A stretch of DNA of 64,000 nt from Corynebacterium silvaticum (GCF_004382825.2 NZ_SDQO02000001.1:186001-250000); one strand, 5' to 3'. Shown: positions 9,898 to 20,227, counted from the stretch's first letter. Translations and numbers: made by a program. Notes: generated by a model from the letters alone, not told the origin.

Positions 9898-11297
9898 TTA
9901 CTTACTCCCTATGACGATAGATACTGAATTCTTGCGTGCGCCCCTGGCCGCGATGACCAGCAGCATAATGAGCAGCAACACAATCCCAAGCACAATCACA
10001 GCCACTGGTTGCCACCCCGGGGCAGTGAAGGAAGCGACCGGGACGGGGCCGCTTTTAAGAGCAAAGACCATAGCAACCTCGTTGACCGCAACAATGATGC
10101 AGGCGCACACTAGCGCAGTTATACCGTACACAACGGATTCCGTTATCGCTTTGGAATACATCATCGGTGGAGTTGCCCCAGAGACCAACAACAGGGCGTT
10201 ATCCTCGGAACGCTGGTTATACGTTGCAAAGACAACCGCAGCTGCCGAGACACATGCAACCACAATTGGACCACCCAAAAGAAGCGCCATCTGCTCAGGA
10301 GGCGCAGACACCGAATCCTCAGCACCATAACCTTGCGTGAAGACCGCTGTGAGTTTTCCTACCCACATGGTCATCACACCAACCGCAGCGGCAGCCAAAC
10401 TGACTGGCATGACCAAAGAACGCGTAAGCGGTGGGCGAGCGGAGGCCTCCCGGGTGGCCAAAAACCATGCATTGGACTTCACCGGAATGAACCGAAGCAG
10501 TGAGATCACCGGAGGAATGACAGCCCCGCCTAGCATTGCGAAAACAAAGCAAAGCAAAATTCCCATACCTGGGTACTACGTAAGGAAATTTCCTACGGAT
10601 TGAGCCGAATCTGGTTCCGGCGCGCGAGACAAAGCCACATAGAGGCTTAACACCCCGAGTATCAGGATGACTCCTTCCAACGCAGCGATGATGCGTCGAA
10701 CACGAGATTTTGTTTCCCCGTGGGGAAACCCGGCTGAAGATGAGAAGGCGTGAACAAGGTTGGACTGGACAACCTTAAGCACACTGCGGATACCTGTGAC
10801 CACATTTACTGCCGCGGTAAGCGAGACCCCTATGACAAGGGCAATCAAAGGTAGCGGGGCAGTAAGGACATCGCTCTGCGGAAGACCACTATAGAAGCCA
10901 CGAAAGCGGCGTACGCGGGCCACACGGCGATAGCCACAAGGGCTCCGATCACCGCTGATAGCGCGCTCACTAAGAGGACCTCAAGGAGCAAAATACTAAA
11001 AGCGGCCTTTGGCATAACTCCCACGATCTGCCAAAGCGCGACATGCCGTTGTTGCAACCGGATACAAATACCGACCACCAGAACAAAAGAAGCAAAACCG
11101 GTAAGAGCAGTAAAACCAAGTGCCACGCCGCCCATAGCGATAAATGCCTGTTGCGCTTTACCATCGGCTGCCACCCCAGCTGCAACAAGCCCGATATTGA
11201 GAGAAAGGACAACAGACAAAGCGATGGAAGAGATAAATAATGCAATCCAGGTGGTCGAAGACCGAACTACAGAACGAACAATGAGTTTCCCGAGCAT
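9898..11297 (-). pseudogene. FtsX-like ABC permease, broken by a frameshift and an in-frame TAG
   Basis: ATG 11297 starts a multi-helix membrane protein (MLGKLIVRSVVRSSTTWIAL). It shifts frame near 10900 (WPAYAAFVASIV joined to SGLPQSDVLTAPLPLI) and meets an in-frame TAG at 10576-10578 between NFLT and YPGMGILLCF. It then continues to 9898. Joined length is about 460 residues with roughly ten helices, typical of bacitracin/lantibiotic-type or MacB-type permeases working with a LolD-like ATPase. A substitution-type stop plus an indel argues for true decay. The upstream region 11298-11480 is AT-rich and probably holds its promoter. Confidence 0.82.
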
Positions 11298-11774
11298 GTA
11301 ATTCCATCCTGCTTTGGCGATTGATCAACTTTAAGGGCTGTGGAGGGAGGGGTACATCTGAAAATTTCTAGAAATAGGACTACCAAAATACATTAGAGAA
11401 ATTTCAGCGTTTCATAAGTTAAGGATATATATCTAAAAAGGATAAAGGAAGATGTGAGGGGTGCTTTGCTGAATAGGGGGTGCAACATTGTCGCTTTTGA
11501 GAACGCTAAAAATTGTGTCCTGGGGTTTTGTAGGGTGTGTACGCGCTAGCGTTCTCAAAAACGACAAACAGGTGAGGGAAAGGGGATGGAACTCGGCAAA
11601 GGGGAGGAGAACGCTGCACAGTTTCCCCACGGGGTTAAAGCTGAATTTTAAAAAATCGCAGCAAACCCCTATTTATTCAAAATAGACAGAATTGTCTTTA
11701 AAATCCTTGTAGTTCTAGACGGATAGGTCTACCGTGTGTGGGGTACGCAACCCAGACCAAAGGAATATCCCCTC
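11298..11774. other. 477 bp intergenic region with an 80 bp repeat element
   Basis: Divergent promoter region between the FtsX-type permease and the sulfur-permease fusion. It is AT-rich, with no convincing gene. It contains the 80 bp inverted-repeat element (11488-11567) and a TTTCCCCACGGGG motif near 11622. AAGGAA at 11759-11764 is the likely ribosome binding site for the ATG at 11775. Confidence 0.6.
11488..11567. repeat. 80 bp inverted-repeat element, copy A
   Basis: Terminal inverted repeats of 21 bp, outer ends TTGTCG and CGACAA, inner ends GAACGCTA and TAGCGTTC, with one mismatch. They flank a 38 bp centre holding TCCTGGGGTTTTG. Copy B at 41228-41307 has the same length, the same ends and the same central block at the same offset. 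ACA flanks both ends of this copy, which could be a target duplication. Confidence 0.88.
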
Positions 11775-13096
11775 ATGATTGCAACAGGTCTTCTCCTTGG
11801 CGCAGTGCTCGGCGTTGTTTTACAGCGTGGTCGCTTCTGTGTCACCGGAATGCTCAGAGACATTTATCTTTTAAAAACGTGGCGTGGCTTTGTGGCGCTT
11901 CTTATTGTGATTTCCGTGCACGCGGTGGGCTTATCAGCGCTACGCACGCTCGGCGTCATCACCACTCCAGTGGATGCGTTCGCGCCTCTTGCTGTTGTTG
12001 TAGGTGGCTTTATTTTCGGTATCGGCATCGTGTTGGCCGGTGGCTGTGCTTCTGGGACGTGGTATCGCTCAGGGGAAGGATTGGTCGGATCCTGGTTTGC
12101 GCTGCTTTTCTATGGCATATCGGCTGCTGCGATGAAGACCGGAATTCTCCACGGGGGAGCGACCTGGCTCAAGGGATTTACCATTAACGCAACCACCATC
12201 CCTGATACGTTTGGGCTCTCCCCGTGGTGGTTCGCGATTGGGCTTTCGCTGCTTACGGCATATTCGGTGTGGTATTACCGCAGTAAAGACGGGGTGAGTG
12301 TGGCTACGCTGGGGCGCACCGGATGGAAGCGCCCGCTGAGCCTGAACACGGCTGGTCTCCTCGTGGGGATTCTCGGGGTGCTTGCCTGGCCGCTGTCGGC
12401 TGCTACTGGACGTAACGACGGCCTAGGCATCACCACCCCAACAGCGCACTTGACTAGCTGGCTCACCACGGGCGATGCAAAATTCCTGAATTGGGGGACG
12501 CTGCTTGTTGTGGGAATCCTTGTAGGGTCGTTTGCTTCGGCAAAGGCCACGGGTGAGTTTCGGGTGCGGGTGCCGGATGCGACGACCTCGATACGCTCGA
12601 TCGCAGGCGGCACACTCATGGGCATAGATGCGGCGCTTGCCGGCGGATGCACCGTGGCAATGGCATGGTACAGACCAGTCTGTTTAGTTATCAGGGGTGG
12701 GTGGCGCTGCTGTTTATCGGCCTAGGAGTTGCTGCTACCGCGAAGGTATGGCTCAAGCCTACGCAGAAAACTCGCGTGAACAGCGCCTTTGAGGTGGCGC
12801 CGGCGGGGGTGAAGGTGGGCGTCGATAAGCAAGGATTGCGCGCAGTCGCACCGGGCGCATACGTTATAGACACGCTGGGCGCGGTGTGCCCGTTCCCTCT
12901 TATCGACGCAAAAACCGCCATCAACCAGCTCAGCGACGGGGAAGCGCTCGTCATTGACTTCGACTGCACCCAAGCCACCGAAACCATTCCACGATGGGCC
13001 GCCGACGACGGTCACGCCGTCACCGATTTCCATGAGGTCGGCAGCGCCGGATGGCAGATCACCGTGGTGAAACACGGCGCCCTCCTGCGCACCTAA
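11775..13096 (+). pseudogene. YeeE/YedE (TsuA-like) sulfur permease fused to a TusA domain, one frameshift
   Basis: ATG 11775 starts a thiosulfate-type permease with the paired motifs LQRGRFCVTGMLRD, GGCASGTWYRSGEG and, later, GGCTV, each with the conserved Cys thought to handle the sulfur ligand. Frame is lost near 12655. Adding one G to GTGG restores TVGNGMVQTSLFSYQGW and the rest to 13096. The C-terminal 70 residues form a TusA/SirA-like domain with CPFP (DTLGAVCPFPLIDAKTA), a sulfur carrier. The fusion would pass imported sulfur straight to a carrier Cys; this coupling is inferred. Its end overlaps the convergent YggS gene by 4 bp. Confidence 0.85.
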
Positions 13097-13791
13097 CCCA
13101 GATATTCCCCACGGGGGCCAAACAGCGCGCTGCCTACCCGCACGCTCGTTGCGCCCTCCTCGATTGCCCATTCAAAGTCGCCGGACATGCCCATCGACAA
13201 TTCGGTTGCGGTGGGGAAGTCCGGCTGGAGGGCATCGTGAAGTTCGCGCAGCTGAACAAACGACGACCTCACAATGGCTTCCTCGGGGGAATTCTGAGCC
13301 ATCGTCATTAGTCCTCGTACGTGGAGGCGGTCATAGTCGGCTAGCTGCCCTAAAAACTTCGCAGCCTCGGCCGGAGCAATGCCACCTTTCTGAACCTCTC
13401 CGGAGGTATTGACCTGTACAAATACTTCTAACGTGCGGTCTGCGGTCTCTAGCCTTCGCTGCAACGCCTCCGCCAGGCGTATCGAATCCAACGCATGGAA
13501 CTCCTGCGCCCACGCCGCCACCTCCTTGGCCTTATTGCGCTGCAGCCGGCCAATCGCGCACCACGTCACCCCCGACACCTCGCTGGCCTTAGCCGAAAGC
13601 TCCTGTGGCCTATTTTCTCCCAGCACCGTCATCCCCGCCGCCACTGCATCTCGTACGGTTGCCACCGGGTGAGTCTTGGTCACCGCGATAAGACGGACCT
13701 CTGCGGCGTCGCGGCCGGCGCGCTCGGCAGAATTGGCGATTCTTTCCAGGACGGCCTCGTGGGCGAGGCGGAGAGCTTCCACGTTTTCCAT
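13093..13791 (-). CDS. YggS-family pyridoxal-phosphate homeostasis protein
   Basis: A 232-residue single-domain PLP-binding protein that buffers PLP and affects amino-acid metabolism; no catalytic reaction is established for the family. Lys 39 in LIAVTKTHP is the PLP Schiff-base residue. LGENRPQEL, MTMAQN, ELSMGMSGDFEWAI and VRVGSALFG are family hallmarks. In many actinobacteria this gene lies near ftsZ, but here it stands alone between the sulfur permease and an iminopeptidase. Length is normal and the gene intact. Confidence 0.92.
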   Translation of the reverse strand: MENVEALRLAHEAVLERIANSAERAGRDAAEVRLIAVTKTHPVATVRDAVAAGMTVLGENRPQELSAKASEVSGVTWCAIGRLQRNKAKEVAAWAQEFHALDSIRLAEALQRRLETADRTLEVFVQVNTSGEVQKGGIAPAEAAKFLGQLADYDRLHVRGLMTMAQNSPEEAIVRSSFVQLRELHDALQPDFPTATELSMGMSGDFEWAIEEGATSVRVGSALFGPRGEYLG

Positions 13792-13945
13792 GCCCCAATC
13801 CTATCGTGGGGAAATAGAGATCTTGGTGCACAGGTGCGGGCCAGGCGCGAGTCCTGCGCGGGTGCGGGGCATGCGGTTCATGTGGTTCATGCGGTTTGGA
13901 GGTGCACGGCGAGGAATAAGGGTGCCTGCGAATACGATGGGTGCC

Positions 13946-15205
13946 ATGAAGACCCGTTACCTTGGATGCACAGTTTATGAACACACCCTGGAGGTCCCTT
14001 GGGATCCGCAGAACCCGGAACTGGGGACGTTTGAGCTCTTTGCTCGCGAGTTAGTGCCCGCTGGGGAGAACACTATCCGGCCTTTTGTATCTCCAAGGAG
14101 GAACCGGTTTTCCGGCCCCGCGCCCGATTTCTATCAGTGGCGTGATCAAGGAAGCTCTGAAGACACATCGCGTGATTCTTTTAGATCAACGTGGAACCGG
14201 TCGTTCGCATCGCATCGATTGCGACACCCTCGGCACAGACGCAGACAAACTGCACCTTTTGCGCCAAGAATTTATCGTCCATGATGCAGAGGCATTGCGT
14301 AAAGCTTTGGGAATCTCCGCATGGACTCTGTACGGACAAAGCTTCGGCGGATTCTGCATTACTTCTTATCTTTCCCTGTACCCAGAATCGGTTGACAAAT
14401 CCTATATCACTGGTGTTCTTCCAGCCCTTGAAGCTCACGTGGACGATGTGTATCGTGCCACCTACGCAGCCATCGCACGCCGCAGCGAGGAATTCTATAG
14501 CCAATTCCCGTGGGTTGAAGCGCGCATCAGGGAAATCTGCCATCACCTTGATAACTCCGACGAGAAACTCCCCACGGGGGAGCGGCTTAGCTCAAGAAGG
14601 TTCCGCACCATCGGCATTACTCTCGGCAGGTCGGCGGGATTCTATTCCTTGGGTATCTCCTTGAGAGTCCGTTTCAGAAAAACGGAGAGAAGAAACTCAG
14701 AACTGATGTCCTGGCAGAAATTGGTGCACAGGTCAGTTTTGCGAGTGCCCCGCTCTACGCCGCGATCCACGAGTCAATTTATGGCGGGATTGGCGGGTCG
14801 CAGACGGCGTGGTCCGCCCACCGCCTCCGTGGGGAAATAGAGGGGTTTGCGCAAGATGTTGATCCACGGTCTGCGGAGAAGTTTTATCTCACCGGCGAGC
14901 ACATTTATCCGTGGCAGTTCGAGGAGGATCCGGCCCTGGTTCCGTTTACTCAGGCTGCGCAGGACTTGGCCATGCGTCGGTGGGATGCGTCACCGTATCG
15001 CCCGGAAGCGCTGACGCAGAGCCCCGTCGCAGCCGCGTGCGTGTACGTCGACGATGCGTTTGTGCCCTATGAGTATTCGCTGCACACCGCGGATAAGCTT
15101 TGCGACGCCCGCCTCCACATCACCAACCAGTATCAGCACGACGGCATCCACTGGGCTGGCGAGGAAATCCTGGCGCTTCTCAAAAACAAGGTTGCGGATC
15201 ACTAA
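13946..15205 (+). pseudogene. Proline iminopeptidase (S33 alpha/beta hydrolase) with two frameshifts
   Basis: ATG 13946 (in-frame ATG 13937 is an alternative) begins MKTRYLGCTVYEHTLEVPWD. Frame changes at the T4 run near 14083-14086 and again near 14655 (a G run). Joined, it gives about 420 residues with the oxyanion region QGGTGFPAP, DQRGTGRS, nucleophile GQSFGG, an acidic residue in VDDAFVPY and the catalytic His in HDGIHW. Family members remove N-terminal proline from peptides in the cytosol. All catalytic parts survive, so decay is recent or the indels are errors. It fits the peptide uptake genes that follow. Confidence 0.85.
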
Positions 15206-15234
15206 TGTGAGCCCCGTGGTTTACACTCATTCTC

Positions 15235-15369
15235 ATGAATAATCCCGTTGTTCTTTCCGCCCACGAAGTCGAGGCGTTTGATCAGCTGGCCCACGTGGTA
15301 GGAGGGCTTAACTATTCTGAGGAACACATTCTTGATCCCAGCGTGTTGCTGTATATAACGTCATCCTAA
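15235..15369 (+). CDS. Small hypothetical protein, 44 residues
   Basis: ATG 15235 reads MNNPVVLSAHEVEAFDQLAH and stops at TAA 15367-15369, overlapping the end of the convergent ABC gene by a few bases. The composition looks protein-like (acidic, helical), but there is no clear ribosome binding site and no family I know. It may be the remaining start of a longer gene cut off by the ABC operon. Confidence 0.35.
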   Translation: MNNPVVLSAHEVEAFDQLAHVVGGLNYSEEHILDPSVLLYITSS

Positions 15370-16056
15370 GTGGGGGATCGCCGCCAAGAGTTGCTTGGTG
15401 TATTCGGCCTTGGGATTGGCAAACACCTCGTCCACAGGGCCGGCCTCCACGATACGACCTTCGTGCATCACCACCACAGAGGAGCACACGGAGCGGATCA
15501 CGTTGAGGTCGTGGGAGACAAACAAGAGGGTGAGATGGCGCTCGTGAACCAGCCGGTCTATGAGGGCGAGGACCTTCTTTCTTACTGAGACGTCGAGGGC
15601 TGAGACGGGCTCATCGGCAAGCAGAATATCCGGTGACGCAATCAGCGCGCGAGCTATAGAAATGCGCTGGCGCTGCCCGCCCGAGAACTCGTGGGGAAAA
15701 CGGTCGAGAATCTCCCCACTGAGGCCTACTTCTTCTAAAACCTCAACGATGCGCTCGTCGCTGGCACGCGGGAGCGGCTCGGCGACGATCTCGCGGATGG
15801 TCATGCGGGGATCCAGAGACCGCATGGGGTCTTGAAAGACCATCTTTTTGGTGCCGGAGACGGAGATGCTGCCTGACGTGGGGCGTATGAGTCCCGCGAT
15901 CATTTTCAACAGCGTTGTCTTCCCCGAGCCCGAGCCGCCCACGATTCCGACTCTTTCCCCACGGGAGACGTGGAGATCAATGCCATCGACCGCTTTGTGG
16001 CGTCGATAATGCTTGTCGACGCCCCGCGCCCGCACCATGGACTCATCAGTAATCAT
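15361..16056 (-). CDS. Peptide ABC importer ATP-binding protein (DppF-like)
   Basis: Last gene of an intact DppABCDF-type operon read leftward. It has 231 residues from ATG 16056, which overlaps the preceding TGA; the longer open frame upstream lies inside the DppD gene and is discounted. Walker A GGSGSGKTT, MVFQDPMRSLDPR, signature FSGGQRQR, Walker B LLADEPVSALD and VSHDLNVI are present. The C-terminal AEYTKQLLAAIP is typical of oligopeptide ATPases. It energises di/oligopeptide uptake with the DppD partner. Confidence 0.93.
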   Translation of the reverse strand: MITDESMVRARGVDKHYRRHKAVDGIDLHVSRGERVGIVGGSGSGKTTLLKMIAGLIRPTSGSISVSGTKKMVFQDPMRSLDPRMTIREIVAEPLPRASDERIVEVLEEVGLSGEILDRFPHEFSGGQRQRISIARALIASPDILLADEPVSALDVSVRKKVLALIDRLVHERHLTLLFVSHDLNVIRSVCSSVVVMHEGRIVEAGPVDEVFANPKAEYTKQLLAAIPHLG

Positions 16057-16793
16057 GGCGGGCGGGCGGGAGGGAGCTGGGAGGCGTCGATAAGCGTGCG
16101 CGTATAAGAGTGCGCAGGGGAGTGGAGAACCTGCTCTACGGTTCCTTCCTCGATGACTGCGCCGCCTTGTATCACCAGAATGCGTTGGCACGTGGCGGCC
16201 ACCAGACCCAGATCATGAGTGATAAAGAGCAGGCCAGTTCCGCGCTCGGCGACAAGACGCAAAATCAGGTCGACAATCGCCTTTTGAGAAGTCACGTCTA
16301 ACGCAGTTGTTGGCTCATCGCACATCAACACGTCGGGGTCGTGGGCCAGGGCCATGGCAATCAATACGCGTTGACGCTGCCCGCCCGAGAGCTCGTGGGG
16401 AAAACGCTTGCCGAGTGCAGGGTCGAGTTCCACGCTCGACAGCAGCTCCGCAACCTTCCCCCGTGGGGAAACAGAATGAACTTTGAGCACCTGAGCGATC
16501 TGCTTATCCACTCGCATAAGCGGGTCGAGAGCCGTCATGGGTTCCTGGAACACCATGGCAATTTTGCGACCCCGGATACGGCACATCGCTTTCTCCGACA
16601 GCGCCGTGAGCTCTTGTCCGTCGAGTCGAATGGAACCTGACGCGTTGATGAGTCGCATGATGGACAGCGCGGTCATCGTTTTGCCGGAGCCGGATTCCCC
16701 AATCAGTCCGACGCGCTCGCCGCGGTCGACTGCCAGAGCCACATCCTTCAGGATTCCCGCAGCAGTGAGATTGCGGACTTGGAGAAGCGTCAT
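16053..16793 (-). CDS. Peptide ABC importer ATP-binding protein (DppD-like)
   Basis: 246 residues, intact. Walker A GESGSGKTMTALS, VFQEPMTALDP, signature LSGGQRQR, Walker B LMCDEPTTALD and FITHDLGLV mark an oligopeptide-type nucleotide-binding subunit. It lacks the Cys-rich C-terminal iron-sulfur motif seen in some DppD proteins. ATG 16793 overlaps the end of the DppC gene by 4 nt, and its stop overlaps the DppF ATG. Confidence 0.93.
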   Translation of the reverse strand: MTLLQVRNLTAAGILKDVALAVDRGERVGLIGESGSGKTMTALSIMRLINASGSIRLDGQELTALSEKAMCRIRGRKIAMVFQEPMTALDPLMRVDKQIAQVLKVHSVSPRGKVAELLSSVELDPALGKRFPHELSGGQRQRVLIAMALAHDPDVLMCDEPTTALDVTSQKAIVDLILRLVAERGTGLLFITHDLGLVAATCQRILVIQGGAVIEEGTVEQVLHSPAHSYTRTLIDASQLPPARPP

Positions 16794-17641
16794 GATGAAG
16801 ACTCCTTAGAAAAACCTGCGGAACGGCGCGCGGAACGGGGGTCGGTGAGATCGCGGAGGCCGTCGCCAAGCAAATTAAAGCCCAAAACGGTCAGCGCGAT
16901 AGCCAGACCTGGCCACACAGCCAACAGCGGTGCGGTAGCCAGCGATGATTGCGCAGATTGCAGCATCCGACCCCAGCTAGGATCGGGCGGCGGAGTGCCA
17001 AGGCCTAGGAAGCTCAGGCCGGCTTCGGCAAGAATGGCGAGGGCAAAAGCCACCGACGCTTGCACCACCACCACACTCAAAATATTGGGAATCACGTGGC
17101 GCACTGCAATGCTCAATTCCCCACGGGAGGAGTCGCGGGCTGCAGCAACATAATCCTGCGCCATCACCTGCATCGTCGCCGCGCGCGCCACACGAGCAAA
17201 AGCCGGAATATTGGCCACTCCAATAGCCATCATTGCGGTCAACGTGGTGGCCGAAAACATCGCGATGGCCACAATCGCCAGAAGCAGGCCCGGAAACGCA
17301 AGCAGCAGATCTGCGCCGCGCATGATCACCGAATCTATCCAGCCGCGCCGCATCCCTGCCCACACGCCGAGCGGCACCCCCACGAGCGCTGCCACAGACA
17401 CTGCGACAATCCCCGCGAGGAGAGTGATGCGAGATCCCACCATCACCTGCGACAACACATCTCTGCCATAGCGATCCGTGCCCAAAAGATGGCTTATCGA
17501 CGGCCCCTCCAACCGCGACCCCGGCATAACCCGGAGCGGATCATAAGGCGTCCACACTAAGGAAACCAACGCAATAACAGCAACGACAATAACGATCCCC
17601 AGCCCGATCTTGCCGCCGAGCGAAAAACGACTACTACGCAT
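16790..17641 (-). CDS. Peptide ABC importer permease (DppC-like)
   Basis: 283 residues from ATG 17641 (MRSSRFSLGGKIGLG). The N-terminal helix, HLLGTDRYGRDVLSQVMVGSR, the EAA loop region AARDSSRGELSIAVRHVIPNI and LAEAGLSFLGLGTPP are DppC hallmarks. It forms the membrane pore with DppB. The longer upstream open frame overlaps DppB and is rejected. ATG 17641 follows the DppB stop by 4 nt. Confidence 0.93.
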   Translation of the reverse strand: MRSSRFSLGGKIGLGIVIVVAVIALVSLVWTPYDPLRVMPGSRLEGPSISHLLGTDRYGRDVLSQVMVGSRITLLAGIVAVSVAALVGVPLGVWAGMRRGWIDSVIMRGADLLLAFPGLLLAIVAIAMFSATTLTAMMAIGVANIPAFARVARAATMQVMAQDYVAAARDSSRGELSIAVRHVIPNILSVVVVQASVAFALAILAEAGLSFLGLGTPPPDPSWGRMLQSAQSSLATAPLLAVWPGLAIALTVLGFNLLGDGLRDLTDPRSARRSAGFSKESSS

Positions 17642-17645
17642 GAAC

Positions 17646-18596
17646 CTAGGCCTCCCTTCGAGTGCGAGGGTCCACCACAACATAAGCCATATCCACGATC
17701 GCATTGACCACGATGGCAAGGACAACGAGGATCATCACAATCGTCTGCACCGTGGGCAAATCGCGGTTTGTTACAGCGGTGAGCAGCAGACTGCCCAGGC
17801 CGGGAATAACAAAAACCCGTTCAATAACAACCGCGCCCACCAACAGGGAGGTGAGCTGCAAGCCCGTCACCGTCAGAACTGGCAGGGCCGCGTTGCGCAG
17901 TCCATGGCTGCGCAGGGCCTGCCACGAGCTCAGGCCAATGGCTCGTGCGGTGCGCATGAAATCTTCGCGCATCACATCCATGACGGCCGCCCGCACATAT
18001 CGAGTCATAATCGCAGCCTGAACAATCCCAAGAGACACCACCGGCAGCACAAGGCGCGCCAGGAAACCGCTGAAATCTTCATTCGGCACCGACCAACCGT
18101 TGGTGGGCAACCAGCGCAAGCGAACCGCAAAAAAAGAAATGAACAGTATCGCAGCAAGGAAACTCGGGACCGCAATCCCGACCTGGCTGAGTGCGGAGAT
18201 AAGGATGCCGTCGATATGCTCTGAGCGCCTGGCCGCCCACAAACCCAGCGGGACGGCAAGCATGAGGGCGAACAGCATCGATAAAACAGCGAGAATCAGA
18301 CTGACCTGAAGCCGATCCGCGACGATGGGCGAAATATCCGTCGAGCTAGTCAACGAAGTCCCAAATTCCCCACGAAGGAGGCCACCGATCCACGACACAT
18401 ACTGCTCCCACAGCGGCTTATCGATCCCCATCGTGGCGCTTAGCTTTGCGACGGCCTCCGGCGTCGCGGTCACACCAAGTGCCACCTCTGCCGGGTTCCC
18501 TGGCACAATCCGAAGCGCGACAAAAATGACCACGCTGGCAATAAACAACGTAAGCGCGTACTTAGCTGCGCCTCGTGCAAGTCTCGCCGCAATCAC
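17646..18596 (-). CDS. Peptide ABC importer permease (DppB-like)
   Basis: 316 residues, six helices. FVALRIVPGNPAEVALG near the start, GLLRGEFGTSL, the EAA loop ARAIGLSSWQALRSHGLRNA and VFVIPGLGSLLLTAV are typical DppB features. Its first base coincides with the end of the upstream binding-protein gene, so the two are translationally coupled. Intact. Confidence 0.93.
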   Translation of the reverse strand: MIAARLARGAAKYALTLFIASVVIFVALRIVPGNPAEVALGVTATPEAVAKLSATMGIDKPLWEQYVSWIGGLLRGEFGTSLTSSTDISPIVADRLQVSLILAVLSMLFALMLAVPLGLWAARRSEHIDGILISALSQVGIAVPSFLAAILFISFFAVRLRWLPTNGWSVPNEDFSGFLARLVLPVVSLGIVQAAIMTRYVRAAVMDVMREDFMRTARAIGLSSWQALRSHGLRNAALPVLTVTGLQLTSLLVGAVVIERVFVIPGLGSLLLTAVTNRDLPTVQTIVMILVVLAIVVNAIVDMAYVVVDPRTRREA

Positions 18597-20164
18597 TAGT
18601 GCGTTACCTTCCTTGGTTCTTCTTTTGCGATAGCAGCCAACAGGAGGCCGTCGCCCACAGCGTTGATGGGAACACCGCTGACGTTCTTCGCCGTCACCAC
18701 AATGTTGGGCAGATTGAACAAGTTATCGGCCGCGGCCTGATCCAGGATCCGCGTGACCGCCTTTTTCATCGTGGGGACGTAGTCGGATTCATCCACGGTG
18801 TCTGCTTGGGCGATAAGCTCTTGAACTTTTTTGTCGTTGTACCCCAGGTAATACTTTGGGTTAGCAAAAATATTGGGAATATCGCGGGCCTCGGTATGCG
18901 CAATCACCGACATGTCATAGTCGTGGCCCTTATAAACTTTGGCCAACCACACGGACGGAAATTCGGTGGACTCGATGCTCACGTCGAAGCGGATGTCTCG
19001 AAGCTGCGAGTACAAAATCTCAGAAGCCGTGGCAGCATAGGGCAACGACGGCACCGAAATAGTTATTTTGGTCCCCGTCGCCCCGGCCTCATCCATCAAC
19101 TGACGCGCACGGTCAGGGTCAAACGGATACTGCTCCGCCTTTTGATACCACGGATCCGTCGGCGGCACCGGCGCGCCCCCGGTGTCAATTCCGTAGCCCT
19201 CCCACGTGGTATCAATGATTGCTTGCCTATCGACGCCAAACATCACCGCCTGCCGGACGCGGAGATCATTGAACGGCGCCCGCGCATGATTCATCGTGAG
19301 CAGCACCTCACCGTTGGTCGTGCCCACGTTGACATCGAGGTCACCATCGCGCTGTATGGACTCCAAGAGCTCAGGAGACTGCAAACCGATCACAGCGTCA
19401 ACGTCTCCGGAGCGCACAGCATTAGTCAGCGAAATCGCGTCCGCGAAATAGCGCAACACAGCCCGCTTATTCTTGGGAGATTCTCCCCAATATTCCCCAC
19501 GGGAGGTGAAGGATAGTGACGTCCCCACCGCCCAGTTATCCACCTCATAAGGTCCCGTGCCCACCGGTTTCGTGGCCAACTCCGACACCCCCCGTGGCGA
19601 CATCATCGCGCCAATCAATGTGCCCATCGACCACAACCAGGTGTTTGAGCGCTGCGCGAGCGTGACTTCGAGGGTGTGGGTGTCGATAACCCGGGTGTTG
19701 GTCACCTTAGACATTTGGGCTTTTAGGCCATTAGTCCAGGCGTCGGAAAGCACCCGATCGATGGAAAACTTTGCAGTGTCCGCCGTGAAAGCGTCGCCGT
19801 TGGAGAAGCGAACGCCCTCGCGAAGGTGAAACACATACCGTGTGCCGTCCTCCGACACATCCCATGATGACGCAAGCAACGGCTCCACCTCACCACTTTG
19901 ATTAACCCGAACCAGTCCCTCATACACATTGCCCATCAGCGCCTGCGGAATGGCAGCGCCAGAGGTAGTAGTGAAATCGAGGGAGCTGGGGGGTGCCGTC
20001 AAACCAAGAGTCACACTGTGATCATTGGACTCACGCACCAACGAATTTTGCGACGCCGTCGAACCAGCAGAGCACGCACTCAAACCAAAGATCGCCAAAG
20101 TCATCATCGCGACCACGCGCCGGGGGAAAGAGAACATGACAAGCAGACTAACCGGTGAATGCAT
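18596..20164 (-). CDS. Peptide ABC importer substrate-binding lipoprotein (DppA/OppA-like)
   Basis: First gene of the importer operon, 522 residues. The signal peptide ends in the lipobox LSAC (Cys near residue 31), so the protein is anchored outside the membrane. Family-5 features are LTAPPSSLDF, LREGVRFSNGDAFTADTAKFSIDR and GTGPYEV. Start ATG 20164; ATG 20137 (MFSFPRRVV) would give a more usual signal length. The operon promoter must lie in the short divergent gap 20165-20227 shared with the AEC transporter gene. Two TCCCCACG-type motifs fall in the coding region as SPRG and RGEYWGE. Confidence 0.92.
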   Translation of the reverse strand: MHSPVSLLVMFSFPRRVVAMMTLAIFGLSACSAGSTASQNSLVRESNDHSVTLGLTAPPSSLDFTTTSGAAIPQALMGNVYEGLVRVNQSGEVEPLLASSWDVSEDGTRYVFHLREGVRFSNGDAFTADTAKFSIDRVLSDAWTNGLKAQMSKVTNTRVIDTHTLEVTLAQRSNTWLWSMGTLIGAMMSPRGVSELATKPVGTGPYEVDNWAVGTSLSFTSRGEYWGESPKNKRAVLRYFADAISLTNAVRSGDVDAVIGLQSPELLESIQRDGDLDVNVGTTNGEVLLTMNHARAPFNDLRVRQAVMFGVDRQAIIDTTWEGYGIDTGGAPVPPTDPWYQKAEQYPFDPDRARQLMDEAGATGTKITISVPSLPYAATASEILYSQLRDIRFDVSIESTEFPSVWLAKVYKGHDYDMSVIAHTEARDIPNIFANPKYYLGYNDKKVQELIAQADTVDESDYVPTMKKAVTRILDQAAADNLFNLPNIVVTAKNVSGVPINAVGDGLLLAAIAKEEPRKVTH

Positions 20165-20227
20165 GAGGACAAACTTGTTTTTAGCGGGGGGTGCCTCCCG
20201 TGGGGAAAGTAAAGCACAATCTACGGT

